A stretch of DNA of 64,000 nt, taken from Altererythrobacter sp. H2. GTDB taxonomy: Bacteria > Pseudomonadota > Alphaproteobacteria > Sphingomonadales > Sphingomonadaceae. Positions 53,637 through 61,420 of this stretch are shown here, piece by piece. The stretch's first letter is position 1. Each line of letters begins with the position of its first letter. Made by a program: the position numbers and the translations under genes. Location of the stretch: NCBI RefSeq assembly GCF_035319885.1, contig NZ_CP141285.1, forward strand, positions 2,232,001 through 2,296,000, read 5' to 3'. Under the pieces are notes generated by a model. It was not told the origin of the DNA. It made no database searches and was given only the letters and a program-made list of their open reading frames with translations.

Positions 53637-53655
53637 ATTTCAGGGACAATAAAGA

Positions 53656-53740
53656 TGGTGCCGGTGGTCGGACTCGAACCGACACTCCTCGCGGAACTGG
53701 ATTTTGAATCCAGCGCGTCTACCAATTTCACCACACCGGC
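53656..53740 (-). tRNA. Intact tRNA-Leu (anticodon CAA) carried by the island
   Basis: A full 85-nt leucine tRNA: acceptor GCCGGTG/CACCGGC, D-arm with AATTGGTAGAC, anticodon stem CTGGA/TCCAG closing TTCAAAA (anticodon CAA), long variable arm, T-arm GTCGG-TTCGAGT-CCGAC, A, and an encoded CCA. It reads the same codon (UUG) as the host gene the island splits. It lies 94 bp downstream of the integrase in the same direction. Its loop reads GATTCAAAA where the att core is GACTCAAAA. Confidence 0.95.
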
Positions 53741-53833
53741 TAGCGGTTGCGCATATGCTGCGTGGCAGCGGCTGCGTCAACCGATAAGACGATGATATGA
53801 TACCAAATAGGCGATTCCGTCAATATCACAAAG

Positions 53834-54994
53834 TTACCGTTTTGGTCGTCGTGTATTGATCGCCGATGCGTCGATCATATCCTTAATATGGGAAGCATAG
53901 AATTTCTCAATCATTTCGACGCTGGTGCGGCAATTCTTGGCGACTTGGTAGATGTCTGCCCCTTCTATCAGGCGGAATGAGATATAAGTATGGCGCAGGC
54001 TGTAGGCCGTGCGCGGGTTGCCCTCGCGGTCTGATTTCATCCCCAGTTCGTCCAAAATGGTATTGAACAGCTCGCGCTGAATTTTCGGAAAAATGAGGTC
54101 CGTTGGACCGAGGTTGTGACGTTTCTTCATGCGCTGGAACGGCAGCACCGCCCCTGGCATGGTTTTGCAGTAGCCGACGCCGCGCTTGCCGCGCACGGCG
54201 ATGTGAAGGATTTTCTCGTCCTTTGGCCCGTCTGCGACAATCTCCACGTCGCGCAGCTCGATGCGCTTGGCCTCGTCGGGACGTAGGCCGCTGTTCACCA
54301 TGAACAGCACATAGTCGTGGAGATCTTCGCAGGCTGACCGCCACCGCTCCTTCTTGGGGTTTTTCGCCCGTTCGCCGGTGGCCTTGTAAAGCTGCTTATA
54401 TTCCTCGGGTGAGAACCATGCGCGGTGCGCGATCTTACCAGAGGTTTTGTATGGTGCAGAAATGTCCGGCAGGTAGGCCAGCCATCCGTGCCGCTGGGCT
54501 GTTTTCAGCACGTGCCGCAGCGTGATGATTTCTGAATGGATGGTCGAGCGCGATGGGCGCTTAGGCTTGCCCTCTTTGTCGAGGCGCGAGGTCATGCGGT
54601 GGACGCGATACTCTTGCACAAGGCCGGGGGTGATCTCCTCCACCATTTTGTCGCCAAAGAACGGTAGCAGATGGACACGGAGACGGATGCCATGGCCTTC
54701 GACATATTTCGCGTTGCGTTCGCCTTCGGTGATGATGGTGTATTCCGAGAGGAAGTGTTGGGCCGCCTTCTTGAATGGCGTGCCTTCTTTGATTTCACCG
54801 GCACGGTATTTGCCCATAAGACCGAGATACCAGTCGCGGGCGACATCCTTGGCTCGGGCTAGGCTTTCTTCCTTGGTGGACGTTCGCATCTGCTTCCCTG
54901 CAATTGAGCAGGAGCATTGCCAATGCGGACTGTTGGTCCGCATGTAGAGCTGAACTTTTCCGTCAAGAAACTTGTGGCGGGCTGTATCCTTCAT
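53834..54994 (-). CDS. int: Tyrosine-type site-specific integrase of the island
   Basis: A 386-residue tyrosine recombinase. An N-terminal arm-binding part (VQLYMRTNSPHWQCSCSIAGKQMRTSTK) is followed by a SAM-like core-binding domain and the catalytic domain with Arg238 (NSGLRPDEA), YSLRHTYIS (Arg334; the first His of the usual HxLRH is Tyr) and nucleophile Tyr366 (EKFYASH). It faces away from the right core repeat and lies about 120 bp inside it. The host tRNA-Leu promoter could read through the 5' tRNA half into this gene. Confidence 0.93.
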   Translation of the reverse strand: MKDTARHKFLDGKVQLYMRTNSPHWQCSCSIAGKQMRTSTKEESLARAKDVARDWYLGLMGKYRAGEIKEGTPFKKAAQHFLSEYTIITEGERNAKYVEGHGIRLRVHLLPFFGDKMVEEITPGLVQEYRVHRMTSRLDKEGKPKRPSRSTIHSEIITLRHVLKTAQRHGWLAYLPDISAPYKTSGKIAHRAWFSPEEYKQLYKATGERAKNPKKERWRSACEDLHDYVLFMVNSGLRPDEAKRIELRDVEIVADGPKDEKILHIAVRGKRGVGYCKTMPGAVLPFQRMKKRHNLGPTDLIFPKIQRELFNTILDELGMKSDREGNPRTAYSLRHTYISFRLIEGADIYQVAKNCRTSVEMIEKFYASHIKDMIDASAINTRRPKR

Positions 54995-55018
54995 GGCTGA
55001 CACCTCGTGAGCAAAATT

Positions 55019-55035
55019 GTGCTAGATGTGCGCTA
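55019..55035. other. Possible integrase arm-type repeats, right end
   Basis: GTGCTA (55019-55024) and GCGCTA (55030-55035), in the same orientation as the three copies near the left end. They lie upstream of the integrase start. Confidence 0.35.
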
Positions 55036-55078
55036 GGCGTCCATCTTACTATTTTGCCACTAACCGACTGATTTTGCT

Positions 55079-55110
55079 ATATTTATATCATAACTGATTG
55101 ATATAAATAT
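55079..55110. repeat. Perfect 12-bp inverted repeat next to the right att core
   Basis: ATATTTATATCA, an 8-bp loop, and TGATATAAATAT. It ends 2 bp before the 9-bp core. Any transcript from the tRNA 5' half into the integrase would contain it as a hairpin. It may be a binding site for the integrase, a directionality factor or a repressor. Confidence 0.6.
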
Positions 55111-55112
55111 GC

Positions 55113-55151
55113 TTTTGAGTCGAGCGCGTCTACCAATTCCACCACAGGGGC
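55113..55151 (-). pseudogene. 5' half of the disrupted host tRNA-Leu(CAA)
   Basis: On the minus strand this reads GCCCCTG (acceptor), the D-arm with GGAATTGGTAGAC, the 5' anticodon stem and CTCAAAA. After GACTCAAAA the sequence turns into the AT-rich island end instead of TCGAG. Joined to 35981-36035 it gives a perfect 86-nt-class tRNA-Leu with GCCCCTG/CAGGGGC paired. Confidence 0.9.
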
Positions 55152-55193
55152 ACTGCAGGGCGGCCCCGCCGATAGCGGCGGCCGCGCGTTGCT

Positions 55194-56015
55194 TCAAGCC
55201 TTGAGCGCGCCGGCCAGCAACTTGTGCAAGCGCGAATGGAGCGCATCGTTGGCCGCCAGAACCTGCGCGGCATGGACCGGCTGAGACCGTCCGCGGAAAT
55301 CGCTGACGAAGCCGCCGGCCTCGCGCACGATCAGGCATCCGGCCGCCGTATCCCAATCCTTGAGGCCGCTTTCCCAGAAGCCGTCAAACCGGCCTGCTGC
55401 GACCCAGGCCAGATCGAGCGAGGCGGCGCCAAACCGGCGGATGCCAGCCACTTCCGGGCCGATCTCGTTGTAGATCTTCGACCACTCGGCCGGGCTGCCC
55501 GCACCCTGGAAGGGAATGCCGGTGGCAATCAGGGCATCGGACAGGTGCGAGCGGGCAGACACCCGCAGGCGGCCGTCATGCAGCCAGGCACCGCGGGTCT
55601 TCTCGGCCCAGAACGTCTCGTCCGTGATAGGCTGGTAGATCACGCCCGCAATCACATCGCCCCAGCCTGAGCCATCGAGCTTTGGTTCCTGGGCTGCGAT
55701 GGAAATGGCGAAGTGCGGGATACCGTGGAGGAAATTGCTGGTGCCGTCGAGCGGGTCGATGATCCAGCGCGGCTTGCCCGGATCGCCTTCGATCACGCCG
55801 CCTTCTTCCAGCACGAAACCCCAGTCAGGGCGCGCGGCCAGCAATTCGTCATAAAGGGTACGCTCAGCGATCTGGTCCGCCTTGGAGACGAAATCGGCCG
55901 GCCCCTTGCGGCTGACCTGGAGGTGTTCGACCTCCCCGAAATCGCGCCGCAGGCGGCCGCCCGCCTTGCGTGCAGCCTTTTCCATGACCCGAATGAGACC
56001 GGACAGAACGGCCAT
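55194..56015 (-). CDS. suhB: Inositol monophosphatase family protein (SuhB-like)
   Basis: A 273-residue phosphatase. Metal-site motifs: ADFVSKADQIAE, LEEGG (Glu), WIIDPLDGTSNFLHG (the DPLDGT signature) and the late DWDTAAGCLIVREAGG. It removes phosphate from inositol-1-phosphate or a similar sugar phosphate; SuhB also takes part in rRNA antitermination in some bacteria. It was next to the tRNA-Leu 5' end before the island came in and marks the return to core chromosome. Confidence 0.9.
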   Translation of the reverse strand: MAVLSGLIRVMEKAARKAGGRLRRDFGEVEHLQVSRKGPADFVSKADQIAERTLYDELLAARPDWGFVLEEGGVIEGDPGKPRWIIDPLDGTSNFLHGIPHFAISIAAQEPKLDGSGWGDVIAGVIYQPITDETFWAEKTRGAWLHDGRLRVSARSHLSDALIATGIPFQGAGSPAEWSKIYNEIGPEVAGIRRFGAASLDLAWVAAGRFDGFWESGLKDWDTAAGCLIVREAGGFVSDFRGRSQPVHAAQVLAANDALHSRLHKLLAGALKA

Positions 56016-56030
56016 AAATCAATTCCTTTG

Positions 56031-56103
56031 CCGTTCGCCTCGAGCGCAGTCGAGAGGCGGGAGAGCGGCGCTAGGGTGTCTCGACTTCGCTCGACACGAA
56101 CGG
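56031..56103. repeat. Intergenic double-palindrome repeat between suhB and efp
   Basis: The outer ends are complementary (CCGTTCG and CGAACGG). Inside are two stem-loops, CCTCGAGCGCAGTCGAGAGG and GTGTCTCGACTTCGCTCGACAC. The style matches a repeat family common in sphingomonad intergenic regions. Confidence 0.7.
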
Positions 56104-56114
56104 AAAGGCGTCCG

Positions 56115-56678
56115 TCAGTTCGCCTTGCCGACGTAGCTCTGCTCGTACACGTCGACCACGATCCGCGTGCCGCTTTCGATGTGCGGGGGAACCATGATCC
56201 GCACCCCGTTGTCGAGCATGGCCGGCTTGTAGCTGGACGAGGCGGTCTGCCCCTTCACCACGGCGTCGGCTTCAACAATGGTGGCTTCGACCTGGTTGGG
56301 CAGTTCCACACTGATCGGGCGTTCGTCCCACAGTTCCAGCATCACCTGCATCCCGTCCTGAAGGAACGGGCGGGCATCACCCAGCAGGTCGCTCGGCAGC
56401 GTGATCTGCTCGTAAGTGTCCTGGTCCATGAACACCAGCATTTCGCCGTCTTCATAGAGGAACTGGTAGTCCTTGGTGTCCAGGCGGACCTTCTCGATCG
56501 TGTCGGCGCTGCGGAAGCGGACGTTCGTCTTGCGGCCGTCGATCAGGTTCTTCATCTCGACCTGCATGTAGGCGCCGCCCTTGCCCGGCTGGGTATGCTG
56601 GATCTTGGCGACCTTCCAGATGCCGCCTTCGTATTCAAGGATGTTGCCGGGACGGATGTCCACGCCGCTGATCTTCAT
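56115..56678 (-). CDS. efp: Elongation factor P
   Basis: A 187-residue EF-P with the KOW-like N-terminal domain, a central OB domain and a C-terminal OB domain. The modification loop is [10 protein letters not shown] with Lys33, the usual lysylation site. It helps ribosomes through Pro-Pro stretches. The ATG at 56678 gives [12 protein letters not shown], the family start; the longer frame is not supported. It stands between suhB and a divergent small secreted protein gene. Confidence 0.95.
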   Translation of the reverse strand: MKISGVDIRPGNILEYEGGIWKVAKIQHTQPGKGGAYMQVEMKNLIDGRKTNVRFRSADTIEKVRLDTKDYQFLYEDGEMLVFMDQDTYEQITLPSDLLGDARPFLQDGMQVMLELWDERPISVELPNQVEATIVEADAVVKGQTASSSYKPAMLDNGVRIMVPPHIESGTRIVVDVYEQSYVGKAN

Positions 56679-56808
56679 GTTGAAAGAGCCTTTGCCTGGG
56701 AACTGGGCACGGGCGTTGCCGCCCGCTGCTGCGGCGCCGCCCTTAGCCGAGCAGGGGGCAAGGGGCAAGGTCAGTGGCAATATGGCGCGCGGCGGCTATA
56801 GTGGCGCG

Positions 56809-57180
56809 ATGCGCACCATCATGATCGCTCTTATCGCTGCCGCAGCTGCAGCCTCGCCGCTCGCAACCGCGCCGCTTGGTGCCATGGCGGGCGGAAAGCT
56901 CCAGACCATGCCGCAGGGGCGCTACATCTGCTCGCTTCCCGGAGACGCCCTGGGCAAAGCGTGGGAAGAGATACCGGACAAGGATTTCGTGATCGACAAC
57001 GGATCGACCTATCGCACCGAAGCGGGGACCGGCACCTACCTGCTTACGGGCAGACAGGTGCAATTCACGCGCGGGCCGATGAAGGGCATGGCGTTCGAGC
57101 GCATCAGCGGCGGCACCCTGCGCTTGCTGGACGAGAACGGCCAGCCAGGCCGGGTCCGCTGCGTGCGCTCAGCTCGTTAA
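56809..57180 (+). CDS. Hypothetical secreted protein (123 aa)
   Basis: The signal peptide (TIMIALIAAAAAASPLATAPLGAMA) is followed by a small beta-rich domain with YICSLPGDALGKAWEEIP and TYLLTGRQVQFTRGPMKGMAFERISGGTLRLLDENGQ and a second Cys near the end (VRCVRS). The two cysteines could form a disulfide. An upstream ATG at 56782 is possible. Divergent from efp; its end overlaps thiE by 4 bp tail-to-tail. Function unknown. Confidence 0.7.
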   Translation: MRTIMIALIAAAAAASPLATAPLGAMAGGKLQTMPQGRYICSLPGDALGKAWEEIPDKDFVIDNGSTYRTEAGTGTYLLTGRQVQFTRGPMKGMAFERISGGTLRLLDENGQPGRVRCVRSAR

Positions 57181-57788
57181 CCCAGTTCCCTGGCGAAGGC
57201 GGCGACTGCTGCCGCCTCGTCGCCGCTCCACACGGCCCCCGATACAGCAAGGAAATCGGCGCCGGCTTTTATCAGGGGCGCGCAGTTGGCCGGTGTGATC
57301 CCGCCAATGGCCACGCAGGGTATCTCGAACACCTGGCTCCACCATTCCAGCGTCTCAAGCTCGGCGCGATGTTCGGCGTCCTTGGTGGACGAAGGATAGA
57401 AGGCGCCGAAGGCGACGTAATCTGCCCCGGCCTCACCAGCTTCCATCGCCAGGTGACGGCTGGCGTGGCAGGTGACACCAATCTGGGCCTCCCGACCGAG
57501 CTCCTCCCGCGCCTCCTTGACGCTGCCATCCTGCTGCCCGAGATGGACTCCATCAGCCTTGAGCCTTTTGGCCAGCCCGATGCTGTCATTGACGATGAAC
57601 GCCACATCGCGCGCGGCGCAGATTTCCCGCAACGGCCCGGCCAGCCGCGCCGCCTCGTGCTGGTCGAGGCCCTTCACGCGATACTGGAAAGCGGCAACCG
57701 GCCCGGCGGCAAGCGCGCGCTCCAGCCGGTCCGGGAAGGTCCCCGCCACGTCGAGCGGGGAAATGAGATAGAGCTGGCATTGAGTCAT
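57177..57788 (-). CDS. thiE: Thiamine phosphate synthase ThiE
   Basis: A 203-residue TIM-barrel enzyme. Seen: QYRVKG (substrate Arg/Lys), FIVNDSIGLAK, DGVHLGQQD, IGVTCHAS, YVAFGAFYPSSTK and VAIGGITPAN. It joins hydroxymethylpyrimidine diphosphate to thiazole phosphate to form thiamine phosphate. It lies 35 bp downstream of the aldolase gene on the same strand and may share its transcript. No other thi gene is in the window. Confidence 0.92.
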   Translation of the reverse strand: MTQCQLYLISPLDVAGTFPDRLERALAAGPVAAFQYRVKGLDQHEAARLAGPLREICAARDVAFIVNDSIGLAKRLKADGVHLGQQDGSVKEAREELGREAQIGVTCHASRHLAMEAGEAGADYVAFGAFYPSSTKDAEHRAELETLEWWSQVFEIPCVAIGGITPANCAPLIKAGADFLAVSGAVWSGDEAAAVAAFARELG

Positions 57789-57822
57789 GATCCCGGGTGC
57801 CTAGCCGCACCCGGAGCCATGC

Positions 57823-58710
57823 TCAAGCGACAGAGGCCGCGCAGATCTGATCAATCGCTGCCCCGAGTGTCGCGTCGAACTCGGCATCGCTCTGCCCTGC
57901 ACGCAGATCCTGCAACAGGCCGCGGCTGAAGCTGGCGATCATGCCGGGGTTCTTCGCCAGATGTTCGCACGCCTCATCGGTCGAATAGCCACCCGACAGC
58001 GCCACCACACGCAGCACGCGTGGGTGGTCGATCGCCGGCTGATGAAGACCGGGCTCGACAGGGATCGACAGCTTGAGCATGACCTGCTCACCTTCCGGCA
58101 AGGCATCGAGGTGCTTGATGATCTCGCCCAGCAGCACCTTTTCGCCCTCTGCCCGGTCGCTGGCGGTGATGTCGTACTCGGGCTCAAGGATCGGCATGAG
58201 CCCGCGCGCAATAATCCGGCGCCCTTCAGCAAACTGCTGCTCCACAAGGGCGACAATCCCGGCGGCATTGTTCGACTTGATCACCGAGCGCATCTTGGTT
58301 CCGAACACACCCTTCGCGCGGGCACGGTCGAGCAGCGCCTCGAGATCGGGCATGGGCTTCATCAGCTGCACGCCCTCGGCCTCGTCTTCGAGGCCCTTGT
58401 CGACCTTGAGGAAAGGCACCACGCCGCGCTCGGCCAGACGCGCCGGAACCGGCCTGCCGCCGCTTTCCCCGTCCATCGTCTTCTCGAACAGGATGGCGCC
58501 GATTACCTTGCCACCCCCGAAGCTGGGCGTTTCGATAATGCGGCTGCGCATTTCGTGGATCTTCGCGAACATCTCGTCATCGCCAGACCATTCGCTGTCG
58601 TCGATGCCATAACCGCGCAGTGCCTTGGGGGTCGAACCGCCCGACTGATCCAGCGCAGCGATAAAGCCTTGCCCGGTGGCGATACGATCGGTCATTTCGT
58701 CGAAGGTCAT
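57823..58710 (-). CDS. fda: Class I fructose-bisphosphate aldolase
   Basis: A 295-residue aldolase of the short bacterial class I type. Seen: FIAALDQSGGSTPKAL, GVVPFLKVDKGLEDE, FGTKMRSVIK, LMPILEPEYD and VMLKLSIP with the Schiff-base lysine, then VVALSGGYS. It splits fructose 1,6-bisphosphate without a metal ion. The ATG at 58710 (MTFDEMTDR) is chosen. It opens the stretch that also carries pgk, gap and tkt. Confidence 0.9.
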   Translation of the reverse strand: MTFDEMTDRIATGQGFIAALDQSGGSTPKALRGYGIDDSEWSGDDEMFAKIHEMRSRIIETPSFGGGKVIGAILFEKTMDGESGGRPVPARLAERGVVPFLKVDKGLEDEAEGVQLMKPMPDLEALLDRARAKGVFGTKMRSVIKSNNAAGIVALVEQQFAEGRRIIARGLMPILEPEYDITASDRAEGEKVLLGEIIKHLDALPEGEQVMLKLSIPVEPGLHQPAIDHPRVLRVVALSGGYSTDEACEHLAKNPGMIASFSRGLLQDLRAGQSDAEFDATLGAAIDQICAASVA

Positions 58711-58844
58711 GCTGTCGTTCCTGTAATGGCGTCCGGTCTGCATACGAATGCAGAGGCGCACTTAGCGAGGCAGGCAGCGCTCGGCAACAGGCCCCGGGAC
58801 CCCATTTCAACGCTCGTGCGTAGATGAAGGCGAAAGGACCCCCA

Positions 58845-59603
58845 ATGCTCGATGAAACGCAGGAGCAGCTTTGCTCCGGACACCATTTCGACTTCAGCGA
58901 CCTGCGCGCGCTGACGATAAACTGCACGCTGTCGCCCTCACCGAAGGACTCGCACACCGACCGCTTGCTGGACATGGCGCAGACCATCTTCAGCCGAAAC
59001 AAGGTATCGGTCGAACAGGTCCGCGCAGTCGATCACCAGATCGCCCCCGGCGTTTCGCCCGACATGACCAGGGAAGGCGCGGAAAGGGACGACTGGCCCT
59101 TGCTATGGGAGAAAGTCTCCGCCGCAGATATCCTGATCCTGGCCACCCCGATCTGGCTGGGAGAGAAAAGCTCGGTCTGCTCCCGCGTTATCGAGCGGCT
59201 CTACGCCCATTCCGGGCAGACGAATGATCGGGGCCAGTATGTCTTCTACAACAAGGTGGGCGGATGCCTGGTGACGGGCAACGAGGACGGCATCAAGCAC
59301 GTCGGAATGGGGGTGCTCTATTCGCTCCAGCACATTGGCTACACCATCCCGCCCCAGGCCGACGCCGGCTGGGTGGGTGAGGCGGGCCCCGGCCCGAGCT
59401 TCGGCGACGAAAGGGAGGATGGCGGAGGCCGGGTCGGCTACGACAACCCCTTCACCCGCCGCAACACGACCTTCATGGCCTGGAACCTGATGCACATGGC
59501 GCGCATCCTGAAGGACGCGGGCGGCATACCCGCCTGGGGCAATTCGGTTGACCTGTGGGAGGATGGCCGGCGGTTCGATTCGCCCAATCCGGAATATCGC
59601 TAG
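58845..59603 (+). CDS. Flavodoxin-like NAD(P)H reductase family protein
   Basis: A 252-residue flavoprotein. Seen: ALTINCTLSPSPKDSHTDRLLD (FMN phosphate loop), ILILATPIWLGEKSSVCSRVIERLYA and VGGCLVTGNEDGIKH. It likely binds FMN and reduces a quinone, metal or aromatic compound; the substrate is not known. AAAGGA precedes the ATG at 58845; ATG 58824 adds 7 residues. It is the only plus-strand gene between fda and the thioesterase. Confidence 0.75.
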   Translation: MLDETQEQLCSGHHFDFSDLRALTINCTLSPSPKDSHTDRLLDMAQTIFSRNKVSVEQVRAVDHQIAPGVSPDMTREGAERDDWPLLWEKVSAADILILATPIWLGEKSSVCSRVIERLYAHSGQTNDRGQYVFYNKVGGCLVTGNEDGIKHVGMGVLYSLQHIGYTIPPQADAGWVGEAGPGPSFGDEREDGGGRVGYDNPFTRRNTTFMAWNLMHMARILKDAGGIPAWGNSVDLWEDGRRFDSPNPEYR

Positions 59604-59626
59604 CGTCGGCCCTGCCCCGGCGCTGC

Positions 59627-60079
59627 TCAGCCCTTGCGAATCTTGCGGATGATGCCGTTGAAGGCGAACACCGGCTTGCCGTCGCCGGTGATGACCCCGC
59701 GCACGAAAATGGTCTTGCCTCCAGCACGGGTCACTTCCCCGCGCGCTTCCATCAACTGGCCCACATGAGCCGGATCGAGGAAGTCGCCCGACAGGGTCAG
59801 CGTGACCGCATGGCTGCCCTCCAGCTCCTTCGTCGCAATGGCGAACAGGGCAAAATCGGCAAATGTCATCAGGCAGCCGCCGTGCATGAACCCGCCGCCG
59901 TTCATGTGGCGCGGCTCGGCGCGGAAGGCGCTCACCACTGAACCGTCAGGTTCAGCCCGGTAATAGAACGGGCCCGAGCGCGACTCGAACGGATCGTGCG
60001 GCCAGTGGGTCCAGCCGTCGAACTCGCCGCCGCTGACCCGTTTGGGCCCGTGATCGGTGACGCCCTGATCTTCGCTCAT
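59627..60079 (-). CDS. Hotdog-fold thioesterase (PaaI family)
   Basis: A 150-residue hotdog protein with [25 protein letters not shown] (PaaI-type HGG loop and the following helix) and [37 protein letters not shown]. It probably hydrolyses an acyl-CoA thioester. The ATG at 60079 overlaps the pgk stop by 4 bp, so it is translated behind pgk, an unusual link between glycolysis and thioesterase. Confidence 0.82.
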   Translation of the reverse strand: MSEDQGVTDHGPKRVSGGEFDGWTHWPHDPFESRSGPFYYRAEPDGSVVSAFRAEPRHMNGGGFMHGGCLMTFADFALFAIATKELEGSHAVTLTLSGDFLDPAHVGQLMEARGEVTRAGGKTIFVRGVITGDGKPVFAFNGIIRKIRKG

Positions 60080-61275
60080 GCTTGCAGCGCCACCACGCTC
60101 GGCAGCTCGCGCCCTTCCATCCATTCGAGGAATGCACCGCCCGCGGTTGAAACATAGGTGAAATCGCTTGCCACACCGGCATGGTTGAGCGCGGCGACGG
60201 TATCCCCGCCCCCGGCCACCGAGACCAGCGATCCGTCCTGCGTCAGCGCCGCAGCCGTGCGCGCCAGGGCGACCGTTGCTGTATCAAACGGCTCGATCTC
60301 GAACGCGCCCATCGGCCCGTTCCACACCAGCGTGCGGCAGGTTTTCAGCACGTCGGCCAAGGCCTCGACCGCCTGCGGGCCAACGTCCAGGATCATCTCG
60401 TCGGCGCCCACTTCGTGGACGTTGCAGGTGCGCAGACTGGCCGGATTGGCGGCAAACTCGGTCGCCACCACCACGTCATAGGGCAGGTGGACGGTGCAGC
60501 CGGCATGGTCAGCCTGGTCCATGATCCGGTTGACCGTTTCGGCCAGGTCGTGCTCGCACAGGCTCTTGCCGACATCGACCCCGCGCGCGGCGAGGAACGT
60601 GTTGGCCATGCCGCCGCCGATGATCAGGTGCTGCACCCGCCCGACGAGGTTTTCCAGCACCGCCAGCTTGGTTGAGACCTTGGCCCCGCCCACCACTGCC
60701 GCAACCGGCGCCTTCGGGGTGCCGAGCGCGGCATCGAGAGCCTTGAGCTCCGCTTCCATCGCCCGCCCGGCATAGGCCGGCAGCAGATGCGCCAGCGCCT
60801 CGGTGCTGGCATGGGCGCGGTGCGCGGCGGAGAAGGCATCGTTGACATAGATATCGCCGTGGGCCGCAATGCCGCGGGCGAACGCCATGTCGTTGGCTTC
60901 CTCACCCGGCCAGAAGCGGGTGTTCTCCAGCATCCCGATATCGCCGGGGCGCAGGATACCGATCGACTGTTCGACCACGGGGCCCTGAACTTCCGGAATG
61001 AACATGACCTCGCGCCCGAGCACGGCCTGCACTGCATCCAGCGTCATGCTGACCGAGAGGACCGAGCTGCGCTGCCCCCTGGGTCGCCCGAAATGCGCCA
61101 GCAGCAGGACCTTGGCGCCCTTGTCCGCCAGTTCGAGAATGGTCGGCGCGCTTGCCTCGACCCGGGTGGCGTCAGTGACCGAGCCATCGTGCATCGGCAG
61201 GTTGAGGTCGACGCGGACAAGCGCGACCTTTCCGGTCAGATCATCAAGGTCGTCTAGGGTTTTGAAAGTCGGCAT
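60076..61275 (-). CDS. pgk: Phosphoglycerate kinase
   Basis: A 399-residue Pgk with [79 protein letters not shown] and [15 protein letters not shown] in order. It transfers phosphate from 1,3-bisphosphoglycerate to ADP. It ends by overlapping the thioesterase gene. A repeat unit separates it from gap. Confidence 0.96.
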   Translation of the reverse strand: MPTFKTLDDLDDLTGKVALVRVDLNLPMHDGSVTDATRVEASAPTILELADKGAKVLLLAHFGRPRGQRSSVLSVSMTLDAVQAVLGREVMFIPEVQGPVVEQSIGILRPGDIGMLENTRFWPGEEANDMAFARGIAAHGDIYVNDAFSAAHRAHASTEALAHLLPAYAGRAMEAELKALDAALGTPKAPVAAVVGGAKVSTKLAVLENLVGRVQHLIIGGGMANTFLAARGVDVGKSLCEHDLAETVNRIMDQADHAGCTVHLPYDVVVATEFAANPASLRTCNVHEVGADEMILDVGPQAVEALADVLKTCRTLVWNGPMGAFEIEPFDTATVALARTAAALTQDGSLVSVAGGGDTVAALNHAGVASDFTYVSTAGGAFLEWMEGRELPSVVALQA

Positions 61276-61289
61276 GAGTTCTGATCCGT

Positions 61290-61415
61290 TCCTCCCCCTC
61301 GGGGGAGGGGGACCGCGCGCGAAGCGCGGAGTGGAGGGGCACCCTCCGATGGTCCGAATGGTGGCAGGTGCCCCACCACCACCTTCGGTGGTCCCCCTCC
61401 CCGTACCGGGGAGGA
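61290..61415. repeat. 126-bp intergenic palindromic repeat between gap and pgk
   Basis: The left arm TCCTCCCCCTCGGGGGAGG-GGGACC and the right arm GGTCCCCCTCC-CCGGGGAGGA are inverted copies. Inside are the GCGCGAAGCGCG and ACCACCTTCGGTGGT hairpins. It can fold into one long cruciform or several stems. The style matches a widespread sphingomonad family. It may act as a terminator or mRNA-stability element between the two glycolytic genes. Confidence 0.75.
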
Positions 61416-61420
61416 TTAAA

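Larger units (their letters stand above)
36027..55121. mobile_element. 19-kb integrative genomic island in the anticodon loop of tRNA-Leu(CAA)
   Basis: Bounded by a 9-bp direct repeat TTTTGAGTC (36027-36035 and 55113-55121), the anticodon loop of tRNA-Leu(CAA). It carries a tyrosine integrase at its right end, a full replacement tRNA-Leu(CAA), a type I RM defence operon with embedded Abi and DUF262 genes, VirD4 and relaxase remnants, and an MntA/HepT pair. Base composition is visibly more AT-rich than the flanks, most of all near the ends. Without a working relaxase it is probably mobilised only by integrase excision plus help in trans, or is stranded. Confidence 0.9.

Noticed and set aside
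35981-55151. The two tRNA-Leu halves as a trans-spliced split tRNA
   Set aside because: Split tRNAs are known in some archaea and need an intron-type junction and a splicing endonuclease. Here the break coincides with an integrase att core and an intact copy is present, so disruption is simpler.
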